Assembly: GCF_011761985.1 (NCBI RefSeq)
Contig: NZ_JAASQT010000001.1
Coordinates: 682,001 to 746,000, forward strand
Direction of reading: 5' to 3'
Origin: Brevundimonas terrae
Lineage (GTDB): Bacteria; Pseudomonadota; Alphaproteobacteria; Caulobacterales; Caulobacteraceae
DNA: 64,000 nt
Position numbers and translations under genes: made by a program. Positions 36,970 through 49,034 of this stretch are shown here, in pieces (position 1 is the stretch's first letter; every line of letters begins with the position of its first letter). Below the pieces are notes generated by a model that was not told the origin of the DNA, ran no database searches, and saw only the letters and a program-made list of their open reading frames with translations.

Positions 36970-37455
36970 ATGGACCGGATAGAAAAACTTTGCGCCGATC
37001 GTGGCATGCGGATGACCGAACAACGTCGCGTGATTGCGCGGGTTCTGTCGAATGCGCTGGATCACCCCGATGTCGAGGAATTGTATCGTCGCGCCTCGGC
37101 GATTGACCCGCATATTTCGATTGCCACGGTCTATCGTACCGTGCGCCTGTTCGAAGAAGCGGGCGTGGTCGAGAAGCACGATTTCGGGGATGGCCGCAGC
37201 CGCTATGAAGAAGCCGGCGAAGACCACCACGACCACCTGATCGACACCAAGACCGGTGATGTGATCGAGTTTTTCGATGCCGAGATCGAGCATCTGAAGA
37301 ACGAGATTGCCCGCAAGCTGGGCTATGAACTGGTGGGCCACAAGTTGGAGCTTTACGGTCACCGGATTCCGGGTGTGGAACCCAGCGAGCGTGAAGGCCT
37401 GATCTATCGTCGCGAGCGCGATGTGCCCAAGGATCCAACCAAAGACGAGGGCTAA
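36970..37455 (+). CDS. fur: Fur family ferric uptake regulator
   Basis: Metal-responsive repressor with an N-terminal winged helix (MTEQRRVIARVLSNALDHPDVEELYRRA) and a C-terminal metal-binding dimerisation domain. The metal site EDHHDHLIDTKTGDVIEFF keeps the histidines, but where many Fur proteins have a CxxC zinc site there is Asp and Thr instead. Only one cysteine is visible (Cys8). Such Fur proteins lacking the structural zinc site are known in alphaproteobacteria. The protein has 161 residues. It follows rimI by 36 bp. Confidence 0.92.
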   Translation: MDRIEKLCADRGMRMTEQRRVIARVLSNALDHPDVEELYRRASAIDPHISIATVYRTVRLFEEAGVVEKHDFGDGRSRYEEAGEDHHDHLIDTKTGDVIEFFDAEIEHLKNEIARKLGYELVGHKLELYGHRIPGVEPSEREGLIYRRERDVPKDPTKDEG

Positions 37456-37668
37456 GGCCCTTACCCCCGACATGGCTGATGCGTGCGCGGCGCATCTATC
37501 CCGATCAGGTTGTGGTCCGGAGATGTGCCGCGAACACGCCCGTTTCAGTCGGGCGCGGGCGGGTTATGTCCCGTTCCGTTCCGACGGGCGGCAAACAGCC
37601 TGTCCGGAAAACTGATCCAAACCTGACCCGAGCCGTTAGGCTCCTGTGAGGGAGCGAAAGGAACACTG
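37456..37668 (+). other. fur-phoH gap where miaB is often found
   Basis: A 213-bp stretch with no convincing gene. It has several GC-rich stem-forming repeats, such as GCCCG and CGGGC around TTTCAGT near 37545, and GCTCC/GGAGC near the phoH ribosome-binding site. No MiaB-like remnant was recognised. Confidence 0.7.
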
Positions 37669-38664
37669 ATGGCTCGCGAGTCCGAGTTTCTGTCTCTGAG
37701 CGACAAGGCCCTGCGGGCTGTTATCGGTTCGGGCAGCCGCCACATGGCGTTGATCGAAGATGCGTTCAAAGTCTTGATCGAAACCCCCGGTGGCGGCGTG
37801 TCGATCAATGGCTCGCCGCGTGACCGCGCGCAGGCCAAACGGGTCGTAGAAAACCTTGCCATTCTGGCCGATCGCGGCACCGAGGTAGGCGAGGCCGATA
37901 TTCGTGCCGCTCTGGGGCAGGCGTTCAAAACCCCGCGCGCGGGTGAAGGCCGCACGGTGCCCGATGCCGCGGCCCTGCCCGTGGGCCGTCGTGGTGCGAT
38001 TGCGCCCAAGACGGCCTCGCAAGCCAAATATCTGGAGCTGCTGGGTCGATGCGAGCTGACCTTCGGGGTTGGCCCTGCGGGGACCGGCAAGACGTTTCTG
38101 GCCGCCGCCTATGGGGCGTCATTGCTGAAACGCGGACAGGTGGACCGTCTGGTCATCACCCGCCCTGCCGTTGAAGCGGGCGAAAAGCTGGGCTTCCTGC
38201 CGGGTGATCTGAACGAAAAGGTCGATCCCTATCTGGCCCCCATCTGGGAAGCCCTGAACGAGATTCTGGGCGCGGACGATGTGGCCCGTCGACGCGAAAA
38301 GGGCGAGATCGAAGCGGCCCCCATCGCCTTTATGCGCGGGCGCACCCTCAGCCACGCCTTTGTCATTGTCGACGAGGCGCAGAACACCTCGCGCATGCAG
38401 ATGAAGATGGTCCTGACCCGTCTGGGCGAAGGGGCCAAGATGGTGGTGACGGGCGACCCTAGCCAGATCGACCTGATGAACCCGCGCGACAGTGGCTTGG
38501 CCCATGCCTTGCGCATTCTGAACGGTGTCGAGGGCGTCGGTATTCACCAGTTCAAGGCCGAGGACGTGGTGCGCCATGCTCTCGTCGAGCGTATTGTCCG
38601 AGCCTATGACGGTGACGCGGCGCGCAACCGTCCGTTTAACGAGTTGGAGCCCGAAGAGGCATGA
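37669..38664 (+). CDS. phoH: PhoH family ATPase (YbeZ type)
   Basis: P-loop ATPase and RNA-helicase-like protein of 331 residues, thought to work with YbeY in RNA metabolism. Walker A is GVGPAGTGKTFLAAAYG near residue 140 and Walker B is AFVIVDEAQN near residue 232. An N-terminal KH-like portion precedes the ATPase. AAGGA precedes the start. It overlaps ybeY by four bases. Confidence 0.95.
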   Translation: MARESEFLSLSDKALRAVIGSGSRHMALIEDAFKVLIETPGGGVSINGSPRDRAQAKRVVENLAILADRGTEVGEADIRAALGQAFKTPRAGEGRTVPDAAALPVGRRGAIAPKTASQAKYLELLGRCELTFGVGPAGTGKTFLAAAYGASLLKRGQVDRLVITRPAVEAGEKLGFLPGDLNEKVDPYLAPIWEALNEILGADDVARRREKGEIEAAPIAFMRGRTLSHAFVIVDEAQNTSRMQMKMVLTRLGEGAKMVVTGDPSQIDLMNPRDSGLAHALRILNGVEGVGIHQFKAEDVVRHALVERIVRAYDGDAARNRPFNELEPEEA

Positions 38665-39107
38665 TCGAGATCGAGATCGAGGCCGAGGGCTGGAACACGG
38701 CTTTGGCCGATGCCGAGGCTGTGGTCGATACGGCCGCCACCAAGGCCCTAGGCTCCGTCGAGGGTGATGTGGTGGTGCTGCTGGCCGATGATGCGGCGGT
38801 TCAAGACCTGAATGCGCGTTTCCGCGACAAGGACCGCCCGACCAATGTGCTGTCCTTCCCTGCGGCCGAAAGCGCGTTTCCGCATCTAGGCGACGTGGTG
38901 CTGGGGTTGGAATATTGCGTCGAGGAAGCCAGGGCGCAGGGCAAGACCCTGAAAGACCACTTGTCGCATCTGGTCGTGCATGGGGTGCTGCACCTTTTGG
39001 GGCGCGACCATGTCGAGGACGACGAGGCCGAACAGATGGAGGCCGAGGAGCGCGAGATTCTCGCCAGCCTTGGCATAGCCGACCCCTATGCGGGCGAGCG
39101 GGGCTAA
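38661..39107 (+). CDS. ybeY: endoribonuclease YbeY
   Basis: Zinc-dependent single-strand endoribonuclease for 16S rRNA maturation and quality control. It has 148 residues. The metal site HGVLHLLGRDHVEDDE supplies the three histidines of the UPF0054 signature H-x3-H-x5-H. It overlaps phoH. A corC-type gene often follows, but here lnt follows directly. Confidence 0.95.
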   Translation: MIEIEIEAEGWNTALADAEAVVDTAATKALGSVEGDVVVLLADDAAVQDLNARFRDKDRPTNVLSFPAAESAFPHLGDVVLGLEYCVEEARAQGKTLKDHLSHLVVHGVLHLLGRDHVEDDEAEQMEAEEREILASLGIADPYAGERG

Positions 39108-39114
39108 GCACAGG

Positions 39115-40686
39115 ATGGCGCGGGTGTGGGACAAGGCATTGGGTAACCGCTGGGGCCGCATTGGTCTGGCGCTGGCGGCGGGCCTGCTGGCCGGTCTGGC
39201 GCATCCTCCGTTCAATGTCTGGATTGGCCTGATAGGCTATCCGGTACTGATGCTGTTGGCCGAACGCTCGACACGCGTGCGCGGCGGTTTCTGGATGGGC
39301 TGGCTGTTCGGCTTTGCCTATTTCTTTATTGGCTGCTGGTGGGTGGCCGAGGCCTTTTTCGTCAATCCGGCACAGGCATGGATGGCGCCCTTTGCGGCCA
39401 GCCTTCTGCCCGCAGGGATCGGCCTGTTTATAGGCGGTGCGACAGCGCTCTACCGTGCTTTGAAACCACACGGTCTGGTGCGGGTCCTGCTGTTTGTGGT
39501 CTGTTTCAGCGGGTTTGAATGGCTGCGTGGCCATGTGCTGACGGGCTTTCCGTGGAACCCCGTCGGGGCCAGCTGGATCGCCGGTTCGGCACCGTCACAG
39601 TTCGCTTCGGTGGTGGGCGTTTACGGCCTCGGTCTGGTGACGCTGCTGGCGGTCTGTGCGTTCGGGCCGTTGATGCTGGGGGTAAGGGATCGCAAGAACT
39701 GGCTGGTAGCGGCGACTGGCGCGGCCCTGTTGGCCGGTCTGTTCGGCTTTGGCAGCTATCGGCTGGCCAGTACTGAAGTCCAACCTTCAAACACGCTGGT
39801 CCGCATTGTTCAGGCCAATGTCGCGCAGGAAAACAAATGGTCCGAGGACTATTACAACGACATCCTGCAACGCTATCTGGACCTGACAGCCCAGCCCGCA
39901 GAGCGTACGCCCGATGTGGTGATCTGGCCCGAAAGCGCCCTGCCTGATCTGGCCAATAATGTCTTTGCCCGCGAGGATGCGCGTGCCATTGCCGCCTCGC
40001 TGAAAGAAGGACAGGTCCTGCTGGCGGGGCTGAGCCGCGCCGATGTCGTGCCGGGTCAGGACGTCCAGTATTTCAACTCGTTGTTTGCCCTGACGGCACT
40101 GGGGTCCGAGGGACTGCGGATAGACGCCATCTATGACAAGCACCGTCTGGTGCCGTTTGGCGAGTATCTGCCCTTGGGCGATGTGATGGGGGCCATAGGC
40201 ATCCGGTCATTGGTGCAGATGCCCTCGGACCTGTCGGCAGGGCCAAGTCCGGCGCCCCTGACGGTTCCGGGTCTTGAGCAATTCCAGCCTCTGGTCTGCT
40301 ATGAAAGCCTGTTTCCGGGCTTTACCGATGCGCGGGCGGCAACACGACCGGCATGGATTGTGAACGTGTCCAATGATGCCTGGTTCGGCCAGACCTCCGG
40401 TCCGTTACAGCATCTGAATCTGGCCTCCTATCGGGCGATCGAGACGGGGCTTCCCATGGCGCGGGCGACCCCGACCGGCGTCAGTGCGATGATTGATCCG
40501 CTGGGTCGTATTGTCGAAGGCAGCCGGATCGGTAACGGCGAGGCCAGAGCTGTAGATGTATGGCTTCCAAAACCTCTGAAGGTGACGTCGTTTGGACTCT
40601 GGGGTCAGATTTCCTATGGGCTTCTGATGGCCGCACTGATGCTTGTCTGTATTTTCATGCGAGTGGTCCATCGGCGCCATTCTTGA
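39115..40686 (+). CDS. lnt: apolipoprotein N-acyltransferase
   Basis: Adds the third acyl chain to the N-terminal cysteine of lipoproteins in the inner membrane. It has 523 residues from the ATG at 39115. An N-terminal set of membrane segments precedes the nitrilase-like periplasmic domain. The catalytic Glu (VIWPESALPD), Lys (DKHRLVPFGEYLP) and Cys (PLVCYESLFPG) are all present, and a C-terminal membrane segment follows. It lies seven bases after ybeY. Confidence 0.96.
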   Translation: MARVWDKALGNRWGRIGLALAAGLLAGLAHPPFNVWIGLIGYPVLMLLAERSTRVRGGFWMGWLFGFAYFFIGCWWVAEAFFVNPAQAWMAPFAASLLPAGIGLFIGGATALYRALKPHGLVRVLLFVVCFSGFEWLRGHVLTGFPWNPVGASWIAGSAPSQFASVVGVYGLGLVTLLAVCAFGPLMLGVRDRKNWLVAATGAALLAGLFGFGSYRLASTEVQPSNTLVRIVQANVAQENKWSEDYYNDILQRYLDLTAQPAERTPDVVIWPESALPDLANNVFAREDARAIAASLKEGQVLLAGLSRADVVPGQDVQYFNSLFALTALGSEGLRIDAIYDKHRLVPFGEYLPLGDVMGAIGIRSLVQMPSDLSAGPSPAPLTVPGLEQFQPLVCYESLFPGFTDARAATRPAWIVNVSNDAWFGQTSGPLQHLNLASYRAIETGLPMARATPTGVSAMIDPLGRIVEGSRIGNGEARAVDVWLPKPLKVTSFGLWGQISYGLLMAALMLVCIFMRVVHRRHS

Positions 40687-40838
40687 GGCCAAGGCGCGGG
40701 AATGTCGGATCAGGTTCGCGCTTACCTTGCAAAGGGGTCGAAAAGCGTCGCAAAGAGGGCGGTTTTGTCAAATTTGAAGTGACATTACCGGCGATGCACA
40801 GCATGTGTGAACCTCCACAGTATTAAGAGAGTTGCTGC

Positions 40839-41273
40839 ATGGTCAAAGGCGCGGGGGAGAGCGGGCCGCATCCAGTAGATCGCCATGTCGGTCGAAAGGT
40901 ATGCGAAAAGCGGATTGCTTTGGGATACAACCAGAGCGATCTAGGGCGCGCCTTGGGACTGACATTCCAGCAGATCCAGAAATACGAGAAGGGTGCCAAC
41001 CGTATTTCGGCATCCAAGCTCTGGGACATTGCGCGCTTTTTCAGCGTCGATGTCAGCTACTTCTTTGACGGGCTGGCCGCGCGTCCGGGCATGGCCGAGG
41101 ATGGCGCAGAGGCCTTCGTCCATGATTTCCCGATGACGCGCCAAAGCATCGAGATCAGCCAGCTGGCCCCGCGGCTCAATCCGCGCCAGCAGAAGCTGGT
41201 TCTGGAAATGATGCGCGAAATGGTGGCGTCCAGCGAAGGTATCGAACCCGCGCTACAGGCCAATCGGGCCTGA
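40839..41273 (+). CDS. XRE-type transcriptional regulator
   Basis: A 144-residue DNA-binding protein. The N-terminal XRE domain has KVCEKRIALGYNQSDLGRALGL and TFQQIQKYEKGANRISASKLWDIA, followed by a short C-terminal region. It closely resembles the one at 35435. It follows lnt by 152 bp and is closed by a terminator at 41294, so it is probably its own unit. Targets unknown. Confidence 0.82.
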   Translation: MVKGAGESGPHPVDRHVGRKVCEKRIALGYNQSDLGRALGLTFQQIQKYEKGANRISASKLWDIARFFSVDVSYFFDGLAARPGMAEDGAEAFVHDFPMTRQSIEISQLAPRLNPRQQKLVLEMMREMVASSEGIEPALQANRA

Positions 41274-41293
41274 ATCCAATCGGTCCTGAACAG

Positions 41294-41330
41294 AAAAGGG
41301 GTCGGTTCTGTCAGGAACCGACCCCTTTCT
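41294..41330. terminator. bidirectional terminator between XRE and ahpD
   Basis: A 14-bp perfect stem, AAAGGGGTCGGTTC with its complement, six-base loop, A-run on the left and T-run on the right. It serves the convergent XRE and ahpD genes. Confidence 0.92.
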
Positions 41331-41350
41331 TTTAGCCGTATAGGCTTCTC

Positions 41351-41884
41351 TTATTCGGCAGCGGCGATGGCCGAGGCCACCACGCGGCTGGCGGCGTGAA
41401 CCACGGCACCGATGCGCAGGGCGGCCTGCACCTGAACATTGCTCATGCCGTGCTTGCGCAGCTCGGACTCGTGGGCATCAAGGCAGGCACCGCAGCCATT
41501 GATGGCCGACACGGCGGTGGCCCACAGTTCGAAGTCCAGCTTGTCGACACCCGGATTGGCCAGCACGTTCATGCGCAGCTTGGCCGGAAGCGTGGTGTAT
41601 TCCTGGTTCTTCACCAGATGCAGCGAACGGTAATAGATATTGGTCATGCCCATGATGGCCGCAGCCGACTTGGCGGCGTTCATGGCTTCGGGGCTGAGGA
41701 CCGTAGCGGCTTGCGCTTCGATCAGCTTGACCACTTGCGGCACGCCGATGGCGTGGGCCGAGGCGAGGTAGCAACCCCATTTTTGCTGGTCGGTCAGAAT
41801 GGTTTCATTGGCCAGCGAGGACAGGTTCAGCGAGATGTCCTTGGCATAGGACGGGATCAGGTCACGTAGGGCGTCGAGGGACAT
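41351..41884 (-). CDS. ahpD: alkylhydroperoxidase AhpD-like
   Basis: A 177-residue carboxymuconolactone-decarboxylase fold protein with CGAC (Cys131 and Cys134) followed by LDAHE, the AhpD catalytic pattern, which reduces AhpC in some bacteria. The start ATG at 41884 gives the known family N-terminus MSLDALRDLIPSYAKDI; the open upstream frame is an extension into the intergenic region. It is read on the same strand as ahpC, with a hairpin terminator-like element between them. Confidence 0.95.
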   Translation of the reverse strand: MSLDALRDLIPSYAKDISLNLSSLANETILTDQQKWGCYLASAHAIGVPQVVKLIEAQAATVLSPEAMNAAKSAAAIMGMTNIYYRSLHLVKNQEYTTLPAKLRMNVLANPGVDKLDFELWATAVSAINGCGACLDAHESELRKHGMSNVQVQAALRIGAVVHAASRVVASAIAAAE

Positions 41885-41937
41885 GGGAAGGACTCCGTGA
41901 AGAAAAGAACGTCTGGAACACTCAGCCAGCAAGGTAT

Positions 41938-41966
41938 CAAAAAGGCGGCGACAGTCACCCGCCGCC
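41938..41966 (-). terminator. terminator or attenuator between ahpC and ahpD
   Basis: On the minus strand GGCGGCG (41960-41966) pairs with CGCCGCC (41944-41950) around nine bases, followed by five T. It should reduce ahpC transcription into ahpD. A second hairpin, CCTGCCG (41982-41988) with CGGCAGG (41993-41999), lies just upstream. Confidence 0.75.
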
Positions 41967-42042
41967 GCCTCTCTGAAGGATCCTGCCGTTACCGGCAGGT
42001 AGACCCGGCCATACTCACGCGGCCGGTAATCCTGTTCTGGCC

Positions 42043-42597
<555 letters not shown>

Positions 42598-42709
42598 AGC
42601 AGGAACTCCATACGTAAAAAGAATGTGAGGTGAAGCGCGCCAGACGTGGCGTGCTCACTGGCCCTTCAGATGGCCTTTCGCAGTCGCGAAGTCAAATCAA
42701 TGATTTTGG

Positions 42710-42739
42710 TTCATATTATAAATCAAACTTATATATGAA
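42710..42739. promoter_or_regulatory. inverted repeat, candidate LysR/OxyR operator
   Basis: TTCATAT (42710-42716) and ATATGAA (42733-42739) are a perfect inverted pair. TATAA and TTATA nested inside form a second pair, giving a dyad over 30 bp with AT-rich composition, like LysR-type binding sites. Confidence 0.6.
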
Positions 42740-42930
42740 AAACAACAATCTGAATGGGGCCATTGTCACGTTCGCACGTTATGGCCGTTGGAATGTTTTG
42801 CAGTGCAGCGTTCTTCTATAAGTTTTCTTACTAGTTCAGAACGCTTTAATCGATTTTGCTTTCTTGAAACCTTCGCCTAGGGTCGCATCATCGACCGAGC
42901 CAGAGGGGTAAGGTCCATGGCCCTACGCAG

Positions 42931-42966
42931 TCGGGACATGCGGTGCACATGCCGCACACATCCCGA
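42931..42966 (+). promoter_or_regulatory. hairpin in the katG leader
   Basis: An outer stem TCGGGA (42931-42936) with TCCCGA (42961-42966) encloses TGCGG pairing with CCGCA. If katG is transcribed from the AT-rich part, this would lie in its leader mRNA. Confidence 0.55.
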
Positions 42967-43033
42967 ACGGGCGCTTGGATCAAACGACTGTGGCGGGTCA
43001 CCAATGTCTGCACATCAACAAGGGGCTTAATAA

Positions 43034-45211
<2,178 letters not shown>

Positions 45212-45217
45212 AGGCAG

Positions 45218-45256
45218 GACAGGGGCTTCTTCGTAACGGAGAAGCCCCGTCTTTTT
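45218..45256 (+). terminator. intrinsic terminator after katG
   Basis: GGGGCTTCT (45222-45230) pairs perfectly with AGAAGCCCC (45240-45248) around nine bases, followed by five T. Confidence 0.9.
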
Positions 45257-45304
45257 ATTATAATGAATTTTGATCTTAGGCCGATGAAACCCTATGTCGG
45301 CTCT

Positions 45305-46192
45305 ATGCTCCCATCCCTGCGACAACTTCAGTATCTCAAGCTCCTTGCCGAGCATGGCTCGTTCAGCCGTGCCGCAGAGGCGGCTCATGTCAGCCAACCG
45401 GCCTTGTCGTCAGGTGTTCAGGAACTGGAGCGCATTCTGGGTGCCCCTGTCGTCGAACGCACGCGCGGCGCGGTGCTGCTGACGGCTGTCGGGGCCGAGG
45501 CGGTCAAGCGCGCCGAGGATGTGCTGGCGCGGACCGAAGATCTGGTCGAGGCGGCCCGCAATGCGGGCAAGCCCCTGTCGGGACGTTTCCGTCTGGGGGT
45601 GATCCCGACGGTCGCGCCCTATCTGTTGCCGCAAAAGCTGGGAAGTTTACGCGTACAGCACCCTGCCCTGCGTCTCTATATCCGCGAGGATTTGACGCCC
45701 AAGCTGATTGCGGGCCTGAAGGCGGGCCAGCTGGACGCGGCGGTGATCGCCCTGCCCTATGACGCGCCGGGTATAGACCACGCCCATATTGCCGATGACG
45801 AGATCATGGCGGTGGCTCCCAAGGGGCACCCGCTGGCCGGAACAGGCCCGATCCCGCATGGCATGCTGAAATCCGAAGACCTGATCCTGTTGGAGGACGG
45901 TCACTGTCTGCGCGATCAGGCGCTGGCCGCGATCAATATCGAGGCCCCGCGCGGTGACGATGTGTTTGCAGCCACCACCTTGCCGACACTGGTGCAGATG
46001 GTGTCGTCGGGCTTGGGGGTCAGCTTCCTGCCGCAGATGGCGGTGGATGCGGGTCTGGCCGACAATCCGGGCGTCGTGGTGCGTCCTATTTCCGAAAATG
46101 GCCCGCGTCGCGAGATCGTGGTGGCATGGCGGGCCGGTTCCAGCCGCGCCGCAGAGGCCCGCCTTCTGGCCGAGGCGCTCAAACTGAACTGA
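45305..46192 (+). CDS. oxyR: LysR-type regulator, OxyR-like
   Basis: A 295-residue LysR-family regulator with N-terminal helix-turn-helix (LRQLQYLKLLAEHGSFSRAAEAAHVSQPALS) and an effector-binding domain. GHCLRDQ near residue 200 resembles the OxyR region of the peroxide-sensing cysteine, with a single Cys. The second sensor Cys was not located. I chose the ATG at 45305 (MLPSLRQLQY); earlier ATGs at 45284 and 45263 are in frame. It lies next to katG and the ahpC-katG gap, which supports peroxide regulation. The name is inferred from context as well as sequence. Confidence 0.8.
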   Translation: MLPSLRQLQYLKLLAEHGSFSRAAEAAHVSQPALSSGVQELERILGAPVVERTRGAVLLTAVGAEAVKRAEDVLARTEDLVEAARNAGKPLSGRFRLGVIPTVAPYLLPQKLGSLRVQHPALRLYIREDLTPKLIAGLKAGQLDAAVIALPYDAPGIDHAHIADDEIMAVAPKGHPLAGTGPIPHGMLKSEDLILLEDGHCLRDQALAAINIEAPRGDDVFAATTLPTLVQMVSSGLGVSFLPQMAVDAGLADNPGVVVRPISENGPRREIVVAWRAGSSRAAEARLLAEALKLN

Positions 46193-46354
46193 CGTCTTTC
46201 AGACACAACCACAGGCCGCGACTTACGTCTGAGATCGAAGGCGCAGGGGCGGCCCTTCACTTGCGACCCTATTCTTTATGTGGGAAAGGCCTCGCATATT
46301 TATTTGGCGGCCCTCCTCACACGCCGCCGGGGATTTAGAAACGGGTCATCACTG

Positions 46355-48937
46355 ATGCTGCAAAACTATCGTGAACACGTTGCCGAGCGCGCCGTTCTGG
46401 GCATTCCGCCGCTGCCGTTGTCGGTCCAGCAAACCGCTGATCTGATCGAGCTGATCAAGTCGCCGCCGGCCGGTGAATCCGAGCAGGAACTGCTCGATCT
46501 GCTGACCCACCGCGTGCCGCCTGGCGTGGACGATGCGGCCAAGGTCAAGGCGTCGTTCCTGTCGGCTGTGGCGCATGGTGACTTTGCTGTCCCGAGCCTG
46601 TCGCGCGAACGTGCGACCGAACTGCTGGGCACCATGGTCGGTGGCTATAACGTCAAGCCGATGATCGACCTGCTGTCTGACGAAGTGGTCGGGGCTGTGG
46701 CTGCCGAGGGTCTGAAAAAGACCCTGCTGATGTTCGACTTCTTCCACGACGTTGCCGCTCTGGCCAAGGCGGGCAATGCCAATGCCGCCGCCGTGATCCA
46801 GTCGTGGGCCGATGCCGAATGGTTCACCTCGCGCGACAAGGTTGCCGACAAGATCACCGTCACCGTCTTCAAGGTGACCGGCGAGACCAACACTGACGAC
46901 CTGTCGCCGGCACCGGATGCATGGTCGCGTCCGGATATCCCGCTGCACTACCTCGCCATGCTGAAGAACGCGCGCGACGGCATCACGCCGGAACAAGACG
47001 GCGTACGTGGCCCGATGCAGTTCATCGAAGATCTGAAGGCCAAGGGCCATCTGGTCGCCTATGTCGGCGACGTTGTCGGCACCGGCTCGTCGCGCAAGTC
47101 AGCCACCAACTCGGTGATCTGGGCCACCGGCCAAGACATTCCGTTCGTGCCGAACAAGCGTTTCGGCGGTGTGACGCTGGGCGGCAAGATCGCTCCGATC
47201 TTCTTCAACACTCAAGAAGACTCCGGCGCCCTGCCGATCGAAGTCGACGTGACCAGCCTGAACATGGGCGATGTCATCGACATCTATCCGTATGAAGGCA
47301 AGATCGAGAAAGACGGCGCGACCGTCTCGACCTTCGAGCTGAAGTCGCAGGTCCTGCTGGACGAAGTCCAAGCCGGTGGCCGTATCAACCTGATCATCGG
47401 TCGCTCGCTGACGGCCCGTGCGCGCGAAGCGCTGGGTCTGGCCCCGTCGACCGAGTTCCGCCTGCCGGTTACGCCGGAAGACACCGGCAAGGGCTATACC
47501 GTCGCTCAAAAGATGGTCGGCCGCGCCTGCGGTATGCCGGAAGGCACCGGCATCCGTCCGGGTACCTATTGCGAACCGCGCATGACCACGGTCGGCTCGC
47601 AGGACACCACCGGCCCGATGACCCGCGACGAGCTGAAAGACCTCGCCTGCCTCGGCTTCTCGGCCGACATGGTGATGCAGTCCTTCTGCCACACCGCCGC
47701 CTATCCGAAGCCGGTTGACGTCAAGACGCACCGCGAACTGCCGAACTTCATCTCGAACCGTGGTGGCGTTGCGCTGCGTCCGGGCGACGGCGTGATCCAC
47801 TCGTGGCTGAACCGTCTGCTGCTGCCGGACACCGTTGGCACCGGCGGCGACAGCCACACCCGCTTCCCGATCGGCATCTCCTTCCCGGCGGGTTCGGGTC
47901 TGGTGGCTTTTGGTGCGGCCACCGGCGTCATGCCGCTGGATATGCCGGAATCGATCCTTGTGCGCTTCAAGGGCGAAATGCAGCCGGGTATCACCCTGCG
48001 CGATCTGGTTCACGCCATCCCCTACTATGCCATCAAGGCGGGTCTGCTGACCGTGGCCAAGGCGGGCAAGATCAACGCCTTCTCGGGCCGCATCCTTGAA
48101 ATCGAGGGCCTGCCGAACCTGAAGGTCGAGCAAGCCTTCGAACTGACCGACGCCTCGGCTGAGCGTTCGGCTGCGGGTTGCACCGTGAAGCTGAACAAAG
48201 AACCGATCATCGAGTACATGACCTCGAACATCGTTCTGATGAAGAACATGATCGCGGACGGCTATCAGGATGCCCGCACCCTGCAACGCCGTATCGACGC
48301 CATGGAAGCTTGGTTGGCCAACCCGAACCTGCTCGAAGCCGATGCCGACGCCGAATATGCGCACGTCATCGAAATCGATCTGGCCGAGATCAACGAGCCG
48401 ATCCTGTGCGCACCGAACGACCCGGACGATGCCCGTCTGCTGTCGGACGTGCAGAACACCCAGATCGATGAAGTCTTCATCGGTTCGTGCATGACCAATA
48501 TCGGCCACTTCCGCGCAGCCTCGCTGCTGCTGAAGGGCAAGAAGGACATCCCGACCCGTCTGTGGGTTGCTCCGCCGACCAAGATGGACGCCTCGGAACT
48601 GACCAAGGAAGGTCACTACTCGACCCTCGGCGGCGCCGGCGCCCGTATGGAAATGCCGGGCTGCTCGCTGTGCATGGGTAACCAGGCACAGGTGAAGGAA
48701 GGCGCGACCGTGGTTTCGACCTCGACCCGCAACTTCCCGAACCGTCTGGGCAAGGGCTCGAACGTCTTCCTGTCGTCGGCCGAACTGGCGGCTGTAGCCT
48801 CGAAACTGGGTCGCCTGCCGACCGTCGAGGAATACATGGCCGAAATGGGCGTCATCAACGAGAACGCTGATGAAGTGTACCGCTACATGAACTTCGACCA
48901 GATCGAAGAATATGCGGACCGTGTTGCGGCTGAGTAA
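46355..48937 (+). CDS. acnB: aconitate hydratase B
   Basis: [4Fe-4S] enzyme that isomerises citrate to isocitrate and often 2-methylisocitrate. It has 860 residues from the ATG at 46355. The AcnB layout is visible: an N-terminal HEAT-like domain, a swivel domain ([16 protein letters not shown]), then the catalytic domains, with [12 protein letters not shown] and [12 protein letters not shown] carrying the cluster cysteines. It converges on an orphan gene, with acnA beyond. Caulobacter, as I recall, relies on AcnA alone, so having both is notable. Confidence 0.96.
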   Translation: MLQNYREHVAERAVLGIPPLPLSVQQTADLIELIKSPPAGESEQELLDLLTHRVPPGVDDAAKVKASFLSAVAHGDFAVPSLSRERATELLGTMVGGYNVKPMIDLLSDEVVGAVAAEGLKKTLLMFDFFHDVAALAKAGNANAAAVIQSWADAEWFTSRDKVADKITVTVFKVTGETNTDDLSPAPDAWSRPDIPLHYLAMLKNARDGITPEQDGVRGPMQFIEDLKAKGHLVAYVGDVVGTGSSRKSATNSVIWATGQDIPFVPNKRFGGVTLGGKIAPIFFNTQEDSGALPIEVDVTSLNMGDVIDIYPYEGKIEKDGATVSTFELKSQVLLDEVQAGGRINLIIGRSLTARAREALGLAPSTEFRLPVTPEDTGKGYTVAQKMVGRACGMPEGTGIRPGTYCEPRMTTVGSQDTTGPMTRDELKDLACLGFSADMVMQSFCHTAAYPKPVDVKTHRELPNFISNRGGVALRPGDGVIHSWLNRLLLPDTVGTGGDSHTRFPIGISFPAGSGLVAFGAATGVMPLDMPESILVRFKGEMQPGITLRDLVHAIPYYAIKAGLLTVAKAGKINAFSGRILEIEGLPNLKVEQAFELTDASAERSAAGCTVKLNKEPIIEYMTSNIVLMKNMIADGYQDARTLQRRIDAMEAWLANPNLLEADADAEYAHVIEIDLAEINEPILCAPNDPDDARLLSDVQNTQIDEVFIGSCMTNIGHFRAASLLLKGKKDIPTRLWVAPPTKMDASELTKEGHYSTLGGAGARMEMPGCSLCMGNQAQVKEGATVVSTSTRNFPNRLGKGSNVFLSSAELAAVASKLGRLPTVEEYMAEMGVINENADEVYRYMNFDQIEEYADRVAAE

Positions 48938-48967
48938 GTCGCGACCCAACGGTTAGCGTTGAAAATG

Positions 48968-49006
48968 AAGAAGCCCCCTCGGAGCGATCCGAGGGGGCTT
49001 CTTGTT
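48968..49006 (+). terminator. terminator after acnB
   Basis: GAAGCCCCCTCGG (48970-48982) pairs perfectly with CCGAGGGGGCTTC (48989-49001) around a six-base loop, with T-rich sequence to the right and A-rich to the left. Confidence 0.9.
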
Positions 49007-49034
49007 GTATAATAATAACAATTAAATACAGAAA

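Larger units (their letters stand above)
42598..43033. promoter_or_regulatory. divergent ahpC-katG regulatory region
   Basis: A 436-bp gap between oppositely oriented peroxide-defence genes. The left part (about 42690-42870) is AT-rich, and holds the dyad at 42710-42739. The right part contains a GC-rich hairpin at 42931-42966 close to katG. No gene is visible. Both operon promoters must lie here. Confidence 0.8.
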
